Of a stretch of DNA of 64,000 nucleotides, positions 37,310-48,544 are shown one piece after another. Below the pieces are notes generated by a model. It had not been told where the DNA came from. It saw nothing but the letters and a program-made list of their open reading frames with translations, and ran no database searches. The DNA lies in NCBI GenBank assembly GCA_030549775.1, contig CM060181.1, forward strand, positions 36,953,063 through 37,017,062. The letters run 5' to 3'. Source of the DNA: Tamarix chinensis. Lineage: Eukaryota > Streptophyta > Magnoliopsida > Caryophyllales > Tamaricaceae. Position numbers and translations under genes: made by a program. Numbering within the stretch: the stretch's first letter is position 1; every line of letters begins with the position of its first letter.

Positions 37310-39324
37310 ATCTTATTTTAGCTTTAACCAAATTGTTTAGTCTTAAAATCTTAACCGAATCCAAATGTTTAACCCAAATAAACAATATTTTGTAACCCAA
37401 TCTTAAATTCACTAAAATTTATCATTAATCCAACCTATTTTGGCTAATCCAAAATTGTCTAACACTAATCCCCAACCTTTTCTATTTTTCCTTTTCTTTT
37501 CTTTTCCTCTCCTTTCTCCCATCGTCCTTGTGTCGTAAACTCTGTCCAGCTCTTTATGCAACTTGCAAACTACAACTTGCATCTCCCATCTCACCACTGT
37601 AGCTACCATCATCATTGTCATCCATCATCCATCATCCCTCACCCTTTTCTCCTTTTCGAGCTACCGATTTGAATACCATCACCTTCCCTGCCATTTCATT
37701 TTCATCCTCATACAATATGCTCACACTCAACGATCACCATCTATTACCTGCACCCTTTGGAATTTCACCGTTTTACCTCCATTCTACCCATTTTGTGTCA
37801 AGCAACCACTACACGATATCCCTCTCTTCTTCTTCCTTTCTTTTTTCCTCTTCCCTTCTCTGTTTTGCCTATCGAGCCACCATTTCCACCACCATCACCA
37901 TCGTGCACCGCCACCCACTACCCATCAGCTAGTGGACCGATCACCAAGGTCACCCCATCCTTCCCCTTCGCTGTTGCTACCCATCGTTGCTTTCCCCTCT
38001 CTTTCCCTTACTTTCATTGCATTTTTATAAAATGCATGACCTACACAAAGCCTTAAGCATGGCCATGTAATACTCAAATTTATTATCACACACTTTTGTA
38101 AGCCCGCACAGCGTACTTGTGCACCTTCGCATGGTTTATACACAGCCTGTCACATGCCCGTGCGCATCTGCTCGACTTAAGTTTGTTCTACCAAGTGATA
38201 GAGTAAGATCGTGCCACTTCGCATAGCTTGACCATGTACGATTCTAAATCTCGACCTAAGGTGTGCACTGCCTGTAACATACCTATGCAGCTACCCATTT
38301 CAGTTGTGAACCCCTATTTTCACCCCCAAACCTTATCTAAATACCACCAATTGTGAACCCCTATAAATCGATCATGAATAAAAATTAATCATTTAAAGCA
38401 AAAGAGTGCGTGAGTAGGGCTAAGGTGATGTTTTTATATCCGCTCCACCAAAGATAATAGTGGCTTGGGAGAATTGTTCTCCTAAGAGATGATGTTTTTA
38501 AATATCCGTTCCACTGGCAATAATAGTAGCTCAAGAGCATTTTGTCCCGAGAAGGTGTTTCAATCTATTCCATCAGATTAAAAATAATGAGGGTCTTGCT
38601 CATCGTGAATGAAAATATAACTGTATAACCATTGGATAATACACTAATGATTTAAAGTAGAAGAATACATGAGTTAGGACTCATGTGATGTTTCATTTAT
38701 ATCTAATAGTAAAGGAATGAAAATGGTCATATCTAATAAAAATGTCTGGATCAGTACTTGTCTGGATCAGTAAAGGTGTACTTATTTCCTATTGTAAATG
38801 CATGTGTTATTTGTATCCTTGATTCATTAGTATTGTTCCCTCACTTATTACGTATTATATTGATCACTCTTTTTATCGATGCTACTCATTTTAACGAGTA
38901 GGAGACCCTGATTCTTGTCTGCAGGTCTCGGAAGATCCCATAGATAACTATGTTGCCTATAATGTACTATGTAGGGATGAGTGATCTATTATCTCTACTA
39001 GGTGTTTGGGTGAAGAGTAACATTACCCAATTGATGTGTTTAGCCAGATACCTTTTTGGACTCTTGATCCATGGTATCACTTATTTTATATTTTGTTTAT
39101 TGTAACTCAGAGTTAATCTCCAAACTCATATTGTATTATAAATGTTTCTTCTATTTCTACTTTCCTTGTTTTACTATGATTGATTTTATCATTGTGAATA
39201 ATATAAGGATGGTTGGGTAAACCAGAATTATGTCAATTATAGTGGTAACCCCCAACATTTTACTTCTATGACTCCGTAGTAAAATAAAAATTTTCAGCAG
39301 TAAAAATTGGAGTTTTACATGTCT

Positions 39325-40384
39325 GATCCACTAGGGGAAACATGCACACTCTTGGCTGCTGCCTTACATTGATCCAACAAAGAAACTAATTGGATATATT
39401 GATCTGCATTCAGTCCCCTAGTGTATTGGATCTACCCGCTCTTATTAATTTCTACCGAGGTTGCTCCGGAGAACCTTTTGCTCTTTGTGAACTTAAAATT
39501 AGCAAGAAAGCCTACCAACCTATAACACTTATCCTTGGTATAGTTGAGCTTTTTACAATAGTTGCAAACAAGATTCTTGTTCTCATTTTTTGATCCATAT
39601 AACTATTTCCTCATCGTTGTTCCTACATTGAATGAGATTCCCTCAAAAGAAAGAGTACTACGAGAGCTAGTTTCTCTCTGCTTTTCTTCAATAATGACCA
39701 TAGCATAAGTTGCTCCCTCTTATGATTGAATAACATTCGTTCAGTCCCATCAAGAATCGCACCATTTTTTTCATCACAGTGCTTGATTAAGCTCTTGGCA
39801 ATGCCACAACTACAAGTGGGTGTAGTTGTAAGCAATGCCAATTCGTCCCATAATTTTTTATGTCTGGTGAAGAATACACCAACACTATTGGCACCTTGTG
39901 AAATGGATGATATTTTCTTCTAAATCTAGTAGAGTTTAACCCCATTTGTAGTACCAAACCTTTCTTCCAATTTTAACAAAATCTTATGTGCCAAAGTAGT
40001 ATATATCACACTTTCAGTAATTTCTTTACTTAATGAGTTCAGCAACCAACTTATTACTATGAAATTGCATCTATCCCATTGAGTATGAGAAAGAGAAGAG
40101 GAAATAGGCTCTTTCAACTTCCCATCAATGAGGTTTATTTTATTTTTAGCATCAAGTGCTACCATCATGGCTTCCTTCCATGCATGATAGTCGGTGTCAT
40201 AAAAAACCTTCGAGACTAGGATTGCCCCAAGATTATCTAAAACATGAAGGTAAAGAGGATCTAAATAATCCAGGGTGGAATCAATAGCCTGGTTAGGGTG
40301 GGATTGGATTGTGACATTCTCTATAGTAATAAAAAAACAATGATGAATGAGGTCAAGGGGTTTTATCAAAAGATTAGGATTCAA
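39325..40384 (-). pseudogene. Ty1/copia gag (piece 1 of split copia)
   Basis: Minus strand from ATG at 40384. It opens with the copia gag N-terminus (LYLHVLDNLGAILVSKVF, YHAWKEAMMVALDAKNKINL, DGKLKEPISSS). CNFIVISWLLNSLSKEITES and KLEERFGTTNG follow. After a break there is a zinc knuckle NLVCNYCKKLNYTKDKCYRL near 39570-39525, with the His replaced by Tyr. QYIQLVSLLDQCK leads to the point where the Tekay element is inserted (39324/14649). The ATG lies 14 bases from the primer-binding site. The first 150 codons are open, while later parts carry stops and frameshifts. Confidence 0.9.
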
Positions 40385-40397
40385 AAAATGAGAATAT

Positions 40398-40409
40398 GCT
40401 TTGACACCA
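40398..40409 (-). other. copia primer-binding site (initiator tRNA-Met type)
   Basis: The minus strand reads TGGTGTCAAAGC, which is 10 of 12 bases of the classic plant copia TGGTATCAGAGC. It sits between the LTR and the gag ATG. Confidence 0.8.
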
Positions 40410-40781
40410 TGAAGATACTATCTAATGAGGTACCAGAGAGTTAGAAGAGAAATAGAAGAGTTGATTAATTTATTCCTGGAACTTTAATTACATATACACA
40501 CGCATAGGTGTGTGGGAGTCAAAAAATAGAGAACTAAGAAATAGCTAGTAAATAATTAACTCTAATAACTTGAGGAGAGATTTGAAGAAAACATAAGGAG
40601 AGTGAATTGTCTAAGTTGGATAAGCAGAATCTTCTCGTATAGACGTGGGAAGATCAAAACAAGAAAATCTAGAGTCATTTCCTGAACTACATGCACGTGA
40701 GGCTGCATGGAGGTCTTAGGCTACTGCATTGGCTTGCATAAGATTTTCTTCTTCTAATAGCCACACCATTGGTACAATGCA
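40410..40781 (-). repeat. 5' LTR of split copia (outer end approximate)
   Basis: It abuts the primer-binding site. On the plus strand it begins TGAAGATACTATC. The outer end is tentatively placed at TGCA (40778-40781), giving 372 bp, because no partner LTR or target duplication was found. Confidence 0.5.
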
Positions 40782-41014
40782 ATATATTGCTGGAATCACG
40801 TCCAAAGTATATGATTTATTACGGTATGAGATCGGCATTGTTTGCTAGGTGTTGAATGACCATCCAATCCAATTACTCAGTTGTTTAAGTGGGCGTGTTA
40901 TGTTATCCGACATATTTATATATTATTATCTTTCGGCGACCGGCGTCTTATGTTGTTGGGGGAAAAAAGTACGTAAAAATATGGACATTGGACGGAATAA
41001 ATTTTTTGTCATGC

Positions 41015-41075
<61 letters not shown>

Positions 41076-41761
41076 GTGGTTTATATTTATCTTTGGGCAT
41101 CCTTTATAAAAAAAAATGAATATTGCACCGTATATCATTATGTTTTGGGTAAATTATAACATATAATTTTTACACTTTTTATTTATTATAGTTATATATA
41201 TTGCATATACAAATATTAAGATTGTGTGACGTAATAAAATGAACTAATGATATCCAGAGAGAGAGAGAGAGATGGACATGGGGTATGGAAAAATGATAGT
41301 GCTTGCCAAAATGCTCGAGCACAGGAGTCCTAGATTTGACTTATAGGCGGATCTAACGCAATTGAAGCATATAACTAAAAGAAGCCAGGTCCGATGGTCA
41401 AGGCCGGTTACCCAAGTTGAGAACGAGGCGTTAATATGTGTTCGGTTGTTCTCGTGCAACACCGGTCACACGCCATCCGGATGTGTACGTGTTCAGCTTT
41501 TCACGTGAAATAAAGAGGAAAAAAACATTACCTAAGGTGTCATAGAAACCAACCGAAACTATGCGGGAATAATGAAAAGGTCTGCGAAGAATTATTATTG
41601 AATCAATGACTCCCCATAATAATAGCTCAACATCGGCACAAAATATTCAGAATATAGCAAAACAAATAGCGAGACGGGGTGGGGGAAGGGGAAGGTGAGG
41701 AGTGCTGGACGCATGAGGGGAAAATGTATGACAAATTTAATAGTTCAAAAACCGAAGAAAA
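40782..41761. other. intergenic sequence 3' of the LTPG gene
   Basis: It contains an (ATT)n run of about 55 bp at 41017-41071 and an AG run at about 41257-41271. There is no coding or element signal. It presumably includes the 3' UTR of the minus-strand gene. Confidence 0.5.
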
Positions 41762-44700
41762 TTAAAAGGCAAGCAGCAACGCCATTCCGAAACCAACAAA
41801 AGGCATCAAAGCGCAGCGTGCGTGGATCGAGGCTCCGTTTTTAGAAGACGTCGGGCTCGCCGCAATCCCACCGGTCGGCGACATTCCTGCCGAATAGTGT
41901 GCACGTAGGAAAAGAGCGTCACGCATGCTGTGATTAGAATTTGCGGTACATAGAGTTTGAGAAGTAGCTGTAGGGATATGAACAAGAACAAACCTGGCGC
42001 GGAACTCTCACTCATTGCGCCCGTTGGACCTTCAGTGGATAATGTTGGTGCCCCTACTGGTATACCGACGGCTGAAACAAAAGCCCAGCCCAAATTATCA
42101 TCGTAAATTATTTTTATTTTTACTGTAATTGTCATCGTACTTGTCAATATATATATTATTACTAGTATACATGTGATTGATTACTTTATAGTAATTACTA
42201 CTAAATCATGGAGTATTATTGTTGGGTGTTTGTTTGTTTTGTCGCATCGAGATTCTTCACGGGCCAAGAGAGCACAAGTAGTTAATCCGAAGTTAGAGCT
42301 GCGGCTAGCGGTGGCCAGTTGCACTCGTAGGCCGTAGCAATAAATTCCATCGATTCTATGCATGTCACGTGATCTTTTTTGTTGTGTTCCAGAAATTGTA
42401 ATCCGACGCCTGCCTTCGGGCTACGTGGCCTGTCTGTGGGCTACGAGTACAGCTCTTCGATTTTTAATCGAAGTGTACACCGGTGGATGTTCGGCAACAT
42501 TTATTTTCAAGCTACCAAGAAACTCATAAGTTATTTTCAGTAATTTTTTTTAAAAAAAAAATTCTATTAAAACTTACCTATCAAATATAGCATTTTATTA
42601 AATATGTTACAATTTGGTGTGAATGAAATTAACTTTTGGTGTGAATGAAGGAAGTTACAACATAAATCAACTGTTTGAAAAGTTGCCGTAGTCGGCAGCT
42701 TACCGCTGCAATTTAGTATTTTACCATATTTAATGTAGAAACTTACTAAAGTTGGTACATTTGTTGAAAGCATTTAAAATTTTCGTTAGTATGTTGCAGT
42801 TATTATGATAAATCTTATAAGTTACGTGCATAGAATGAAGTAATTTTCTTTTTATGGAAATACTTTATCAGAACAAATTCGTGTTTTATTTTTAAAGAAT
42901 AATAAATAAATAAACAAAACCTTCGATCCCTATAACACTTAACAAATAGTATCATACCAAACACCTTCTGATAGTTAATAAATTACCAACCTTCAAAATA
43001 ATCGTTCCAAAATTGAACTGAATTATTAGATTGCAGGATAAACATTTACAATTATGATCCATTATTCTATGGACATTGAAAAATAGTGAATAATGATAAC
43101 TCTTTCGGCAATATTTGGTGTCACCAGAGTACTTACATTAGCGAACTACAATTTTAGTTCTATAAACACTTTTTGATAGAAAAAAAAATTATAAAATTAA
43201 TAAAAAAAGAAACCTATTTTTAAATCCACATAAATAATTTCATAAACATTCAATTTATATTCCACATAATTTACCTTATAAATATATTTTATAAAATATT
43301 TTTTTACATTAAAAATATATCAATATATATGTCTATTCCTACATAAAAAATTTCAAAACGATTTCAATATACTTATTTTAATTGTCTAATAAATAAAATT
43401 AAAAATATATGAATTTAAATATAATTATAAGAAATCCCACCAATTATTGAATGACACATAGCAAAAACCACTGTCCCGGTCTATTTTACGGCCGTACTCG
43501 TGCTTTCCTTTCCCCTAGGCCATTTTTCCGGTCCGCCTGGTTCGGTTCCCTTTCCCTCCTTCTTTATCGTTTTCTTAGACTTTTTTGTGCCAAATTTTCA
43601 TAGACTCGATTCCAAAAAACCATAGAGCCGTTCTATAAATTTATGGAAGAATGTACTTCAATACAACTAATTTTATTGGTCGTTAGGGTTCCTATTTTAT
43701 TAAGGAAACATTTAGAAATGCTCTCACATTTAGAAACCACCGAACCGTTCTATGAAAAAAATGCTGGCTGTGGTAAACAACTAAACATCCTCCCTATTAT
43801 GATAGATTCAGAGTTTAGGGATTCGAAATGCATTGATGAATTCATGATAGACAAAGATTCACGCTAAATTACATGATAATGATACCCATCTTTTCTATTA
43901 GCGATACTCAATTGGATTTTTCATTTTAGGCTGTGTTTAGGCATAGCTAGTTGATCTACACAAATACCGATGCTAACTTTGGGAGTAACATTTTTGTAGT
44001 TTATTCACGACTTTGTCACAAAAATTAACTTGAAACACGTGGGAGATTCATTTAAGTACTCGGAATTAAATTGTGCAAAGGCTACGCATAATCATAACAT
44101 CGTTTAAATATAATTAAAAAAATATATTGTTTAATAAAAGAAGTCCTTGAACTGAAATAGGTAAAAGTTATTCAAGAAAAAAAATAAACTAAATTTATAT
44201 TATTCCACGGTTAAAATTTGCGAAACTAGTACTTTTTCAGCTTGTCAAAATTTAACTAATTAATCTCTTCAATTCATAATATAAGGCATATTACGTTTTT
44301 ACCCACGTATTAATGATTATTGCCTCTGTTTTAAAAACAAAATTAGGTAAAACAATTTGTTTGAAAATAAAACCTTTTAAATAAGTTAATGATTATTTTT
44401 TTTTATCTTTACTTTTCTTCTTTCTTCTTCAATGTAGTAATTATTATGTTGTTTTTAATTAATTGTGGAATTTTAATATAAGGATATATTTATTGTTTCC
44501 TAAAATATTTATTTTATTTTTATGAAACAGATGAAGTATTAAATCTTATATAAAAATTTATATATTTTTACTAATATATCATCCTATTAAATTTAATGTT
44601 CTTATACATTTAATTAGAAAAAGAATGACATCATGCTAAAATTGAAAACAAATTTTTTAACTACTGATATATTTTTTTTGTAAAATGACTTATATTTGTA

Positions 44701-44997
44701 TTGTAAGGTGAGGAAGTAATAAACTAGTGAAAAAAAATATTTTTTCACAGAAAAAAAAACACCCCCTTGGAAGTCTTTTTACCTCAAAATTTTTATTTTA
44801 AAATATAGTTCATTTTTAAAAAGTTAATGTTTACATTTTTTTTACCCCTATTTTTTCCTTTTCTATTTAATGTATTAATTGTTATATTATTTTTCAATGA
44901 AGGGTATAATTATAATATTATAAATATATTTATTATCTCTTAAAATAATATGTAAGTTGTTAAAAAGAATTTTATTTAGGAAACGGAGAGAGTACAA

Positions 44998-45039
<42 letters not shown>

Positions 45040-45587
45040 GCAACTAAATTCTCTTGATCCTTTCGAAGCCATATATAACTAATGTCACTATTGTTACTGT
45101 AAACCTTACTCGTTCTTCCCTAATCAAGAAGAAATCCAAATAGAGGAGAAAACTAAGCAAGCAAAACGAACACAAAAGTTATGGAGAAAGAGAACTTACT
45201 TGAGCACATACTAATAGGAGGTGTATCGACCTTGCAAGTCTCGGGCAACTTGAGAGCTCTATTAAGATCAATCTGAAGTCCATAGCTACTACCTTTACCG
45301 AGCAATTCACATAAACAAATTGGGTTACTATCAACCAACCCAGCTAATTCAGGGCAACATGGCTTGTCAGGCTTTGTTAAATTACTGCCCTTCTCCACAT
45401 ATGACAAACAATCAGACATATTTGTTAATGCTGTTATACAATCATTTGCACCGCTGCTATCAACTGCTGGTCCTGGTGCTCCGACCACCGAACCTCCGTC
45501 TTGTCCCCGCACTTCAACTGTCACCATTGTTGCTAGTACAAGAATAACCGTTAACATGGTTCCGGGAAGGTGGTGGTGTCGACCCAT
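41762..45587 (-). CDS. LTPG: GPI-anchored non-specific lipid transfer protein (LTPG type), 3 exons, 196 aa
   Basis: Exons 45587-45200, 42071-41994 and 41886-41762 join in frame with canonical borders: A|GTAAGTTC…TTTCAG|CC, then CAG|GTTTGTTC…CGGCAG|GA. Residues 1-28 form a signal peptide. Residues 50-128 are the lipid-binding eight-Cys domain (Cys 50, 60, 77, 78, 91, 93, 118, 128, with CC and CLC), including PDKPCCPELAGLVDSNPICL. There are two N-glycosylation sequons (N56, N69). A Ser/Pro/Gly-rich linker follows (GIPVGAPT, SPTSSK). The hydrophobic tail ending GFGMALLLAF is a GPI-attachment signal. Known family role: carrying cuticular wax or other lipids at the outer plasma membrane. Intron 1 is unusually long (3,128 bp) and AT-rich; intron 2 is 107 bp. 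All key residues are intact. Orthology to a particular LTPG is not settled. Confidence 0.9.
42072..45199 (-). other. intron 1 of the LTPG gene (3.1 kb)
   Basis: GT-AG intron. It is very AT-rich, with an (AAT)n run at 45001-45038. Two patches are less AT-rich: 42230-42490 and 43450-43870. The latter has a 75-codon plus-strand frame starting at 43643 with no recognised family. No complete transposon is seen. Confidence 0.75.
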
Positions 45588-45827
45588 TTTGTTCGCAAGA
45601 AACGAAACAAAAACTGGAGGAGGAGATGTACTCTTGTTGATGACCGAAGTGGAAGAATTAGTAGATCTGTTTCGACCAAGATGAGAATGGGCTCGTTTTT
45701 TCTGTTGTTGAAGGGGTTTGTATGGTGGTTGATTTAGCTTAAGAGGGATTTGGGAATTTTAGATAGCGTGGAATAGCTAAGTTTTTATGAGCAGGGGTAA
45801 CCGGGTAGGTGTGGTGGTAAATGTGCT

Positions 45828-45838
45828 GATATATAAGT
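45828..45838 (-). promoter_or_regulatory. probable TATA box of the LTPG gene
   Basis: The minus strand reads ACTTATATATC, 240 bases upstream of the ATG, implying a 5' UTR of about 210 bases. It is the best TATA-like site in the upstream 350 bases. Confidence 0.5.
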
Positions 45839-45899
45839 AAGCATGACAGAGCTTGAGTAGGGGAGTGAAATAATCTTTGACGGAGCATGGTTTAATAAA

Positions 45900-46735
45900 T
45901 GCTCGCAGCTGACGACCTAACTGAGCTAACAACCATATCAGCTCAAAGAATTGAATATGTATGTGACCCTGGCCTTCCCCTTCACTCTCATTGTCTTAGA
46001 TGTCGTGATAAATATATCCTCATCGCATTTTTTTTCTTCCTCTTTTCGCTTTCTTTCTATTCATGTTGCACCATGATTCATCAACTATGGTGTCCGGTTC
46101 AAACCTAAAATCAGGGATCACTGATGCTCTCTAAGAAAAATAAGAACGAAAGAAAAATGAGAAGAAAAGAAAATAAAAATAATAATTTTTTTCTTTTCTT
46201 TTGTTGTTGGAAAAATTTTGTGAAAAATTGAATTATTGGAAAAAGATTTTAGTATTTGGTTTAAAGAAATAAAATTTTAAGAAAAGTTAAATGTTATTAT
46301 TTAAATACTTTTATATATTTAATGAAAATTAAAATTAAAATATTTATACAATAAAATTTTCATAAGTTTTATAACAAAATCATACAAATTGTATGAACTT
46401 AATACTACTTTCCAATTTTTTAAGAATAATTCTAAAATATTACATGCATAACTAAACATAAATTTCAAAAAAAAAATATATATCTATAAATATCAATAAC
46501 CTTCAAAAGTTTCTACTAATAAGAGATTTAGTTTAAAAAAAATCAACCTACTTTACCCATCAATGTAAAAAAATTTAAACCAAAACTCATGCAAACTAAG
46601 AAAGCTTCTAAATATTAATATATCAATAACTCCAAAAAAAAAACAAAGTGCATTGATAATTCATAGTTATTAGTTACTAATTAAACAAGTCAGAGTAATA
46701 CATTAGGATCATAAAAAATGTTAGAACCAAACTCC
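45900..46735. other. AT-rich intergenic or transposon-flank sequence
   Basis: Upstream of the LTPG gene and downstream of the second Harbinger Myb-like frame. The left inverted repeat of that transposon should lie here, but I could not identify it. Confidence 0.4.
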
Positions 46736-46739
46736 ATGC

Positions 46740-47770
46740 ATAGCTATATGGCTCTATCCTCTGGTGGAAGACCAAAAAATATATAAGTGACACTGATATT
46801 TGTTGCAAGCTTGGTATAAACTTCTATCAAATGAACTTTCTTTAACTCTTCAACATTTTTAAGCTCATAATACAACTCAGTTTCAGTAAAATGTTGTGCA
46901 TTTCCTATATTAAAAGCTACTGCAACTACATCCATTACTTATTTTAGAGCATTCATCTCTTCTGATATGTAGTCTTTCGATTTTCTTTTCTTTGTGATTC
47001 TTGGTCCAGATGCACCGACTAAATGAGAGGTTACTTCATTATATTGTTTTTGCTTAGTACTTCAATCATCAATTATTGTTTCTTGATGTTCTTATCTCTC
47101 TAAGCACATACGCCTTTCTTTTAGACCCATAGATAAATTTTTAGTTGCTTAGTCCTTGCCAAATAAAATATCTAACTTATGATAATTTTGAATAGGCCTA
47201 TAGCGAAGCTGTTTGGCATCAGGATGAGTCTGCAAAAAAATAGTAATTTACATAAATTTCAAAACAATAATAGTTAGCGATGACAACAAAGAAAGAACAT
47301 TCCACAAGAATGACAGAAAACTAATACAAATGCAATATCTATGATATATAAGAATGAGATGGTTTAAGACTTACCAATATATACCTTTCCCAAACTATTG
47401 CATCAGCTTCCACCATTTAGGTAGATTGATTAAAACCAAACCCACTCACTTGCAAGACCGTAGATGCCAAGGCATAATTCTTCTTTAGGGTTTTGATTTG
47501 GTTCTTTTTATGGCTAACCAATCAACTAAGCCCAAATTGAGTACTAACCCCCTTAGCAATGTTAGTATATGCCATTCTTGAAAATAAACCACCTATTTTC
47601 TAACCTAAGTGCATCCAATCAGTTAATAAATCTATCAAAAATGCATCCATGTCTTCATCCCAAGTTAAAATTTTCTTCTCATTTGATGGTGTGTCACCAC
47701 CAATTGGTTCTTGCACAAAAAATTGTTAACCATCCTAAAATTAGTACTTTATTAAGAGATTATTTATGCT
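46740..47770 (-). pseudogene. Harbinger 2: Myb/SANT-like accessory protein remnant
   Basis: Minus strand. ALASTVLQVSGFGFNQST and VEADAIVWERYIL lie near 47490-47390, followed by an apparent intron. HPDAKQLRYRPIQNYHKLDI is near 47220-47165, LVGASGPRITKKRKSKDYIS near 47030-46965, and the C-terminus VMDVVAVAFNIGNAQHF to FFGLPPEDRAIWL at 46935-46744. This order matches the second protein of plant PIF/Harbinger elements. The frame is broken in several places. It lies downstream of the transposase remnant at 47900-48398, in the same order as in the intact-ended element at 15819. Confidence 0.75.
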
Positions 47771-47959
47771 AAAAGCAACTTATTAGATAATATAAAAACT
47801 AATATAAGAATTTTGATTTCAAGTACATTTTCATTTAGTACTCTTGTTGAATATAATTTTTTCCCTATGTGAATTTAACAATAAGAATATCTCTACCATT
47901 AGCTATTTAAACTATCTCTACGCATTGAAGTTATAATTCCATATCTTAATTACTCAGCT

Positions 47960-48398
47960 TATTGGCAATCTTCTACTAAACTTTATGGTACTACATCTAC
48001 TTGGGTTTTAACAATTATTATCTTACTATCAACCTCCAAAATTAATCTTTCATTTGGATCTACTCCCATGAGATAGTTCTATTAAATTCATCCAGCTAAA
48101 ACCATGTCTGCTTGAGTTTGAATAGGAAAGAATGGTTTAGTTCCACTTTCTAATATTAGAAAGCATTTCTTTAGAATACTAAATTCCCTCTCAATAATGT
48201 TTTTTTAAGAAATCATACCTTGGATTGAGAAGTTCCTTTGCATTCTGAGGACGTTGAATGCTATATTCCTTGATATGGTATCGAGTACCACGACAAGGGG
48301 TAATAAATCCCTTCTTTGACTAAAAACCTGCATCACCTAAGTAAAATTTACCTGATGGCACTACGAATTTGTCTATGTCTATTGCCAAGTTGGGTGAA
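47960..48398 (-). pseudogene. Harbinger 2: DDE transposase C-terminal part
   Basis: Minus strand from 48398: VPSGKFYLGDAGF carries the second catalytic Asp (near 48330). GFITPCRGTRYHIKEYSIQR, PQNAKELLNPRYDFLKKHYI and EREFSILKKCFLILES (Glu kept, frame shifted) follow, and MGVDPNERLILEVDSK ends the domain. The N-terminal half, with the first Asp, should lie to the right but is replaced at 48399 by LTR 5. It is not found beyond 52219, so it is deleted or displaced. Confidence 0.8.
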
Positions 48399-48544
48399 TA
48401 TAATGCCCCATATTTTTATAAAATGGTTGAATGAAAATTGTGCTAATTTTTGGGCATTTCATTTTGATTTAATGTTATAATTTGGTTTGAGGCAAAGTTT
48501 TGGTTAAAATAAGGTTGTAAATTGGATTTTATTAAGTTTTTCAG

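Larger units (their letters stand above)
14654..39319 (+). mobile_element. Tekay/Del-type Ty3/gypsy chromovirus, degenerate, with three nested insertions
   Basis: A plus-strand element runs from TGTAAAAACCC (14654) to GGAGTTTTACA (39319). Candidate 5-bp target duplications GGTCT (14649-14653) and TGTCT (39320-39324) differ at one base. Both ends lie inside the same copia reading frame. Order: truncated 5' LTR, partial gag, Harbinger insertion, gag end, protease, RT, RNase H, integrase, chromodomain, polypurine tract, 3' LTR carrying solo LTR 3. The chromodomain and RT place it in the Tekay (Del) group of chromoviruses. Both integrase Asp positions and one RT Asp are changed, so it is dead. 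Confidence 0.85.
33096..39319 (+). repeat. 3' LTR of Tekay element (about 2.08 kb, split by solo LTR 3)
   Basis: Bases 33096-33172 plus 37315-39319. It starts TGTAATACCCTGAAA and ends GGAGTTTTACA. It includes a C/T-rich block (37480-38020) with a TATA-like TTTTTATAAAATGC at 38018-38030. Diverged TCCACCGG/AATAATAGTGG modules lie at 38440-38600, a hairpin at 39203-39231, then GTGGTAACCCCC. Confidence 0.85.

Noticed and set aside
38066..39319. Separate small LTR element starting TGTAATACTC at 38066
   Set aside because: The right end carries the duplication matching the Tekay left end and the sequence is continuous Tekay 3' LTR; the internal TGTAAT is chance.
41330..41460. tRNA-derived SINE (GGTCCGATGGTCAAGGC resembles a box A)
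   Set aside because: No convincing box B at the right distance, no poly-A/T tail and no target duplication.
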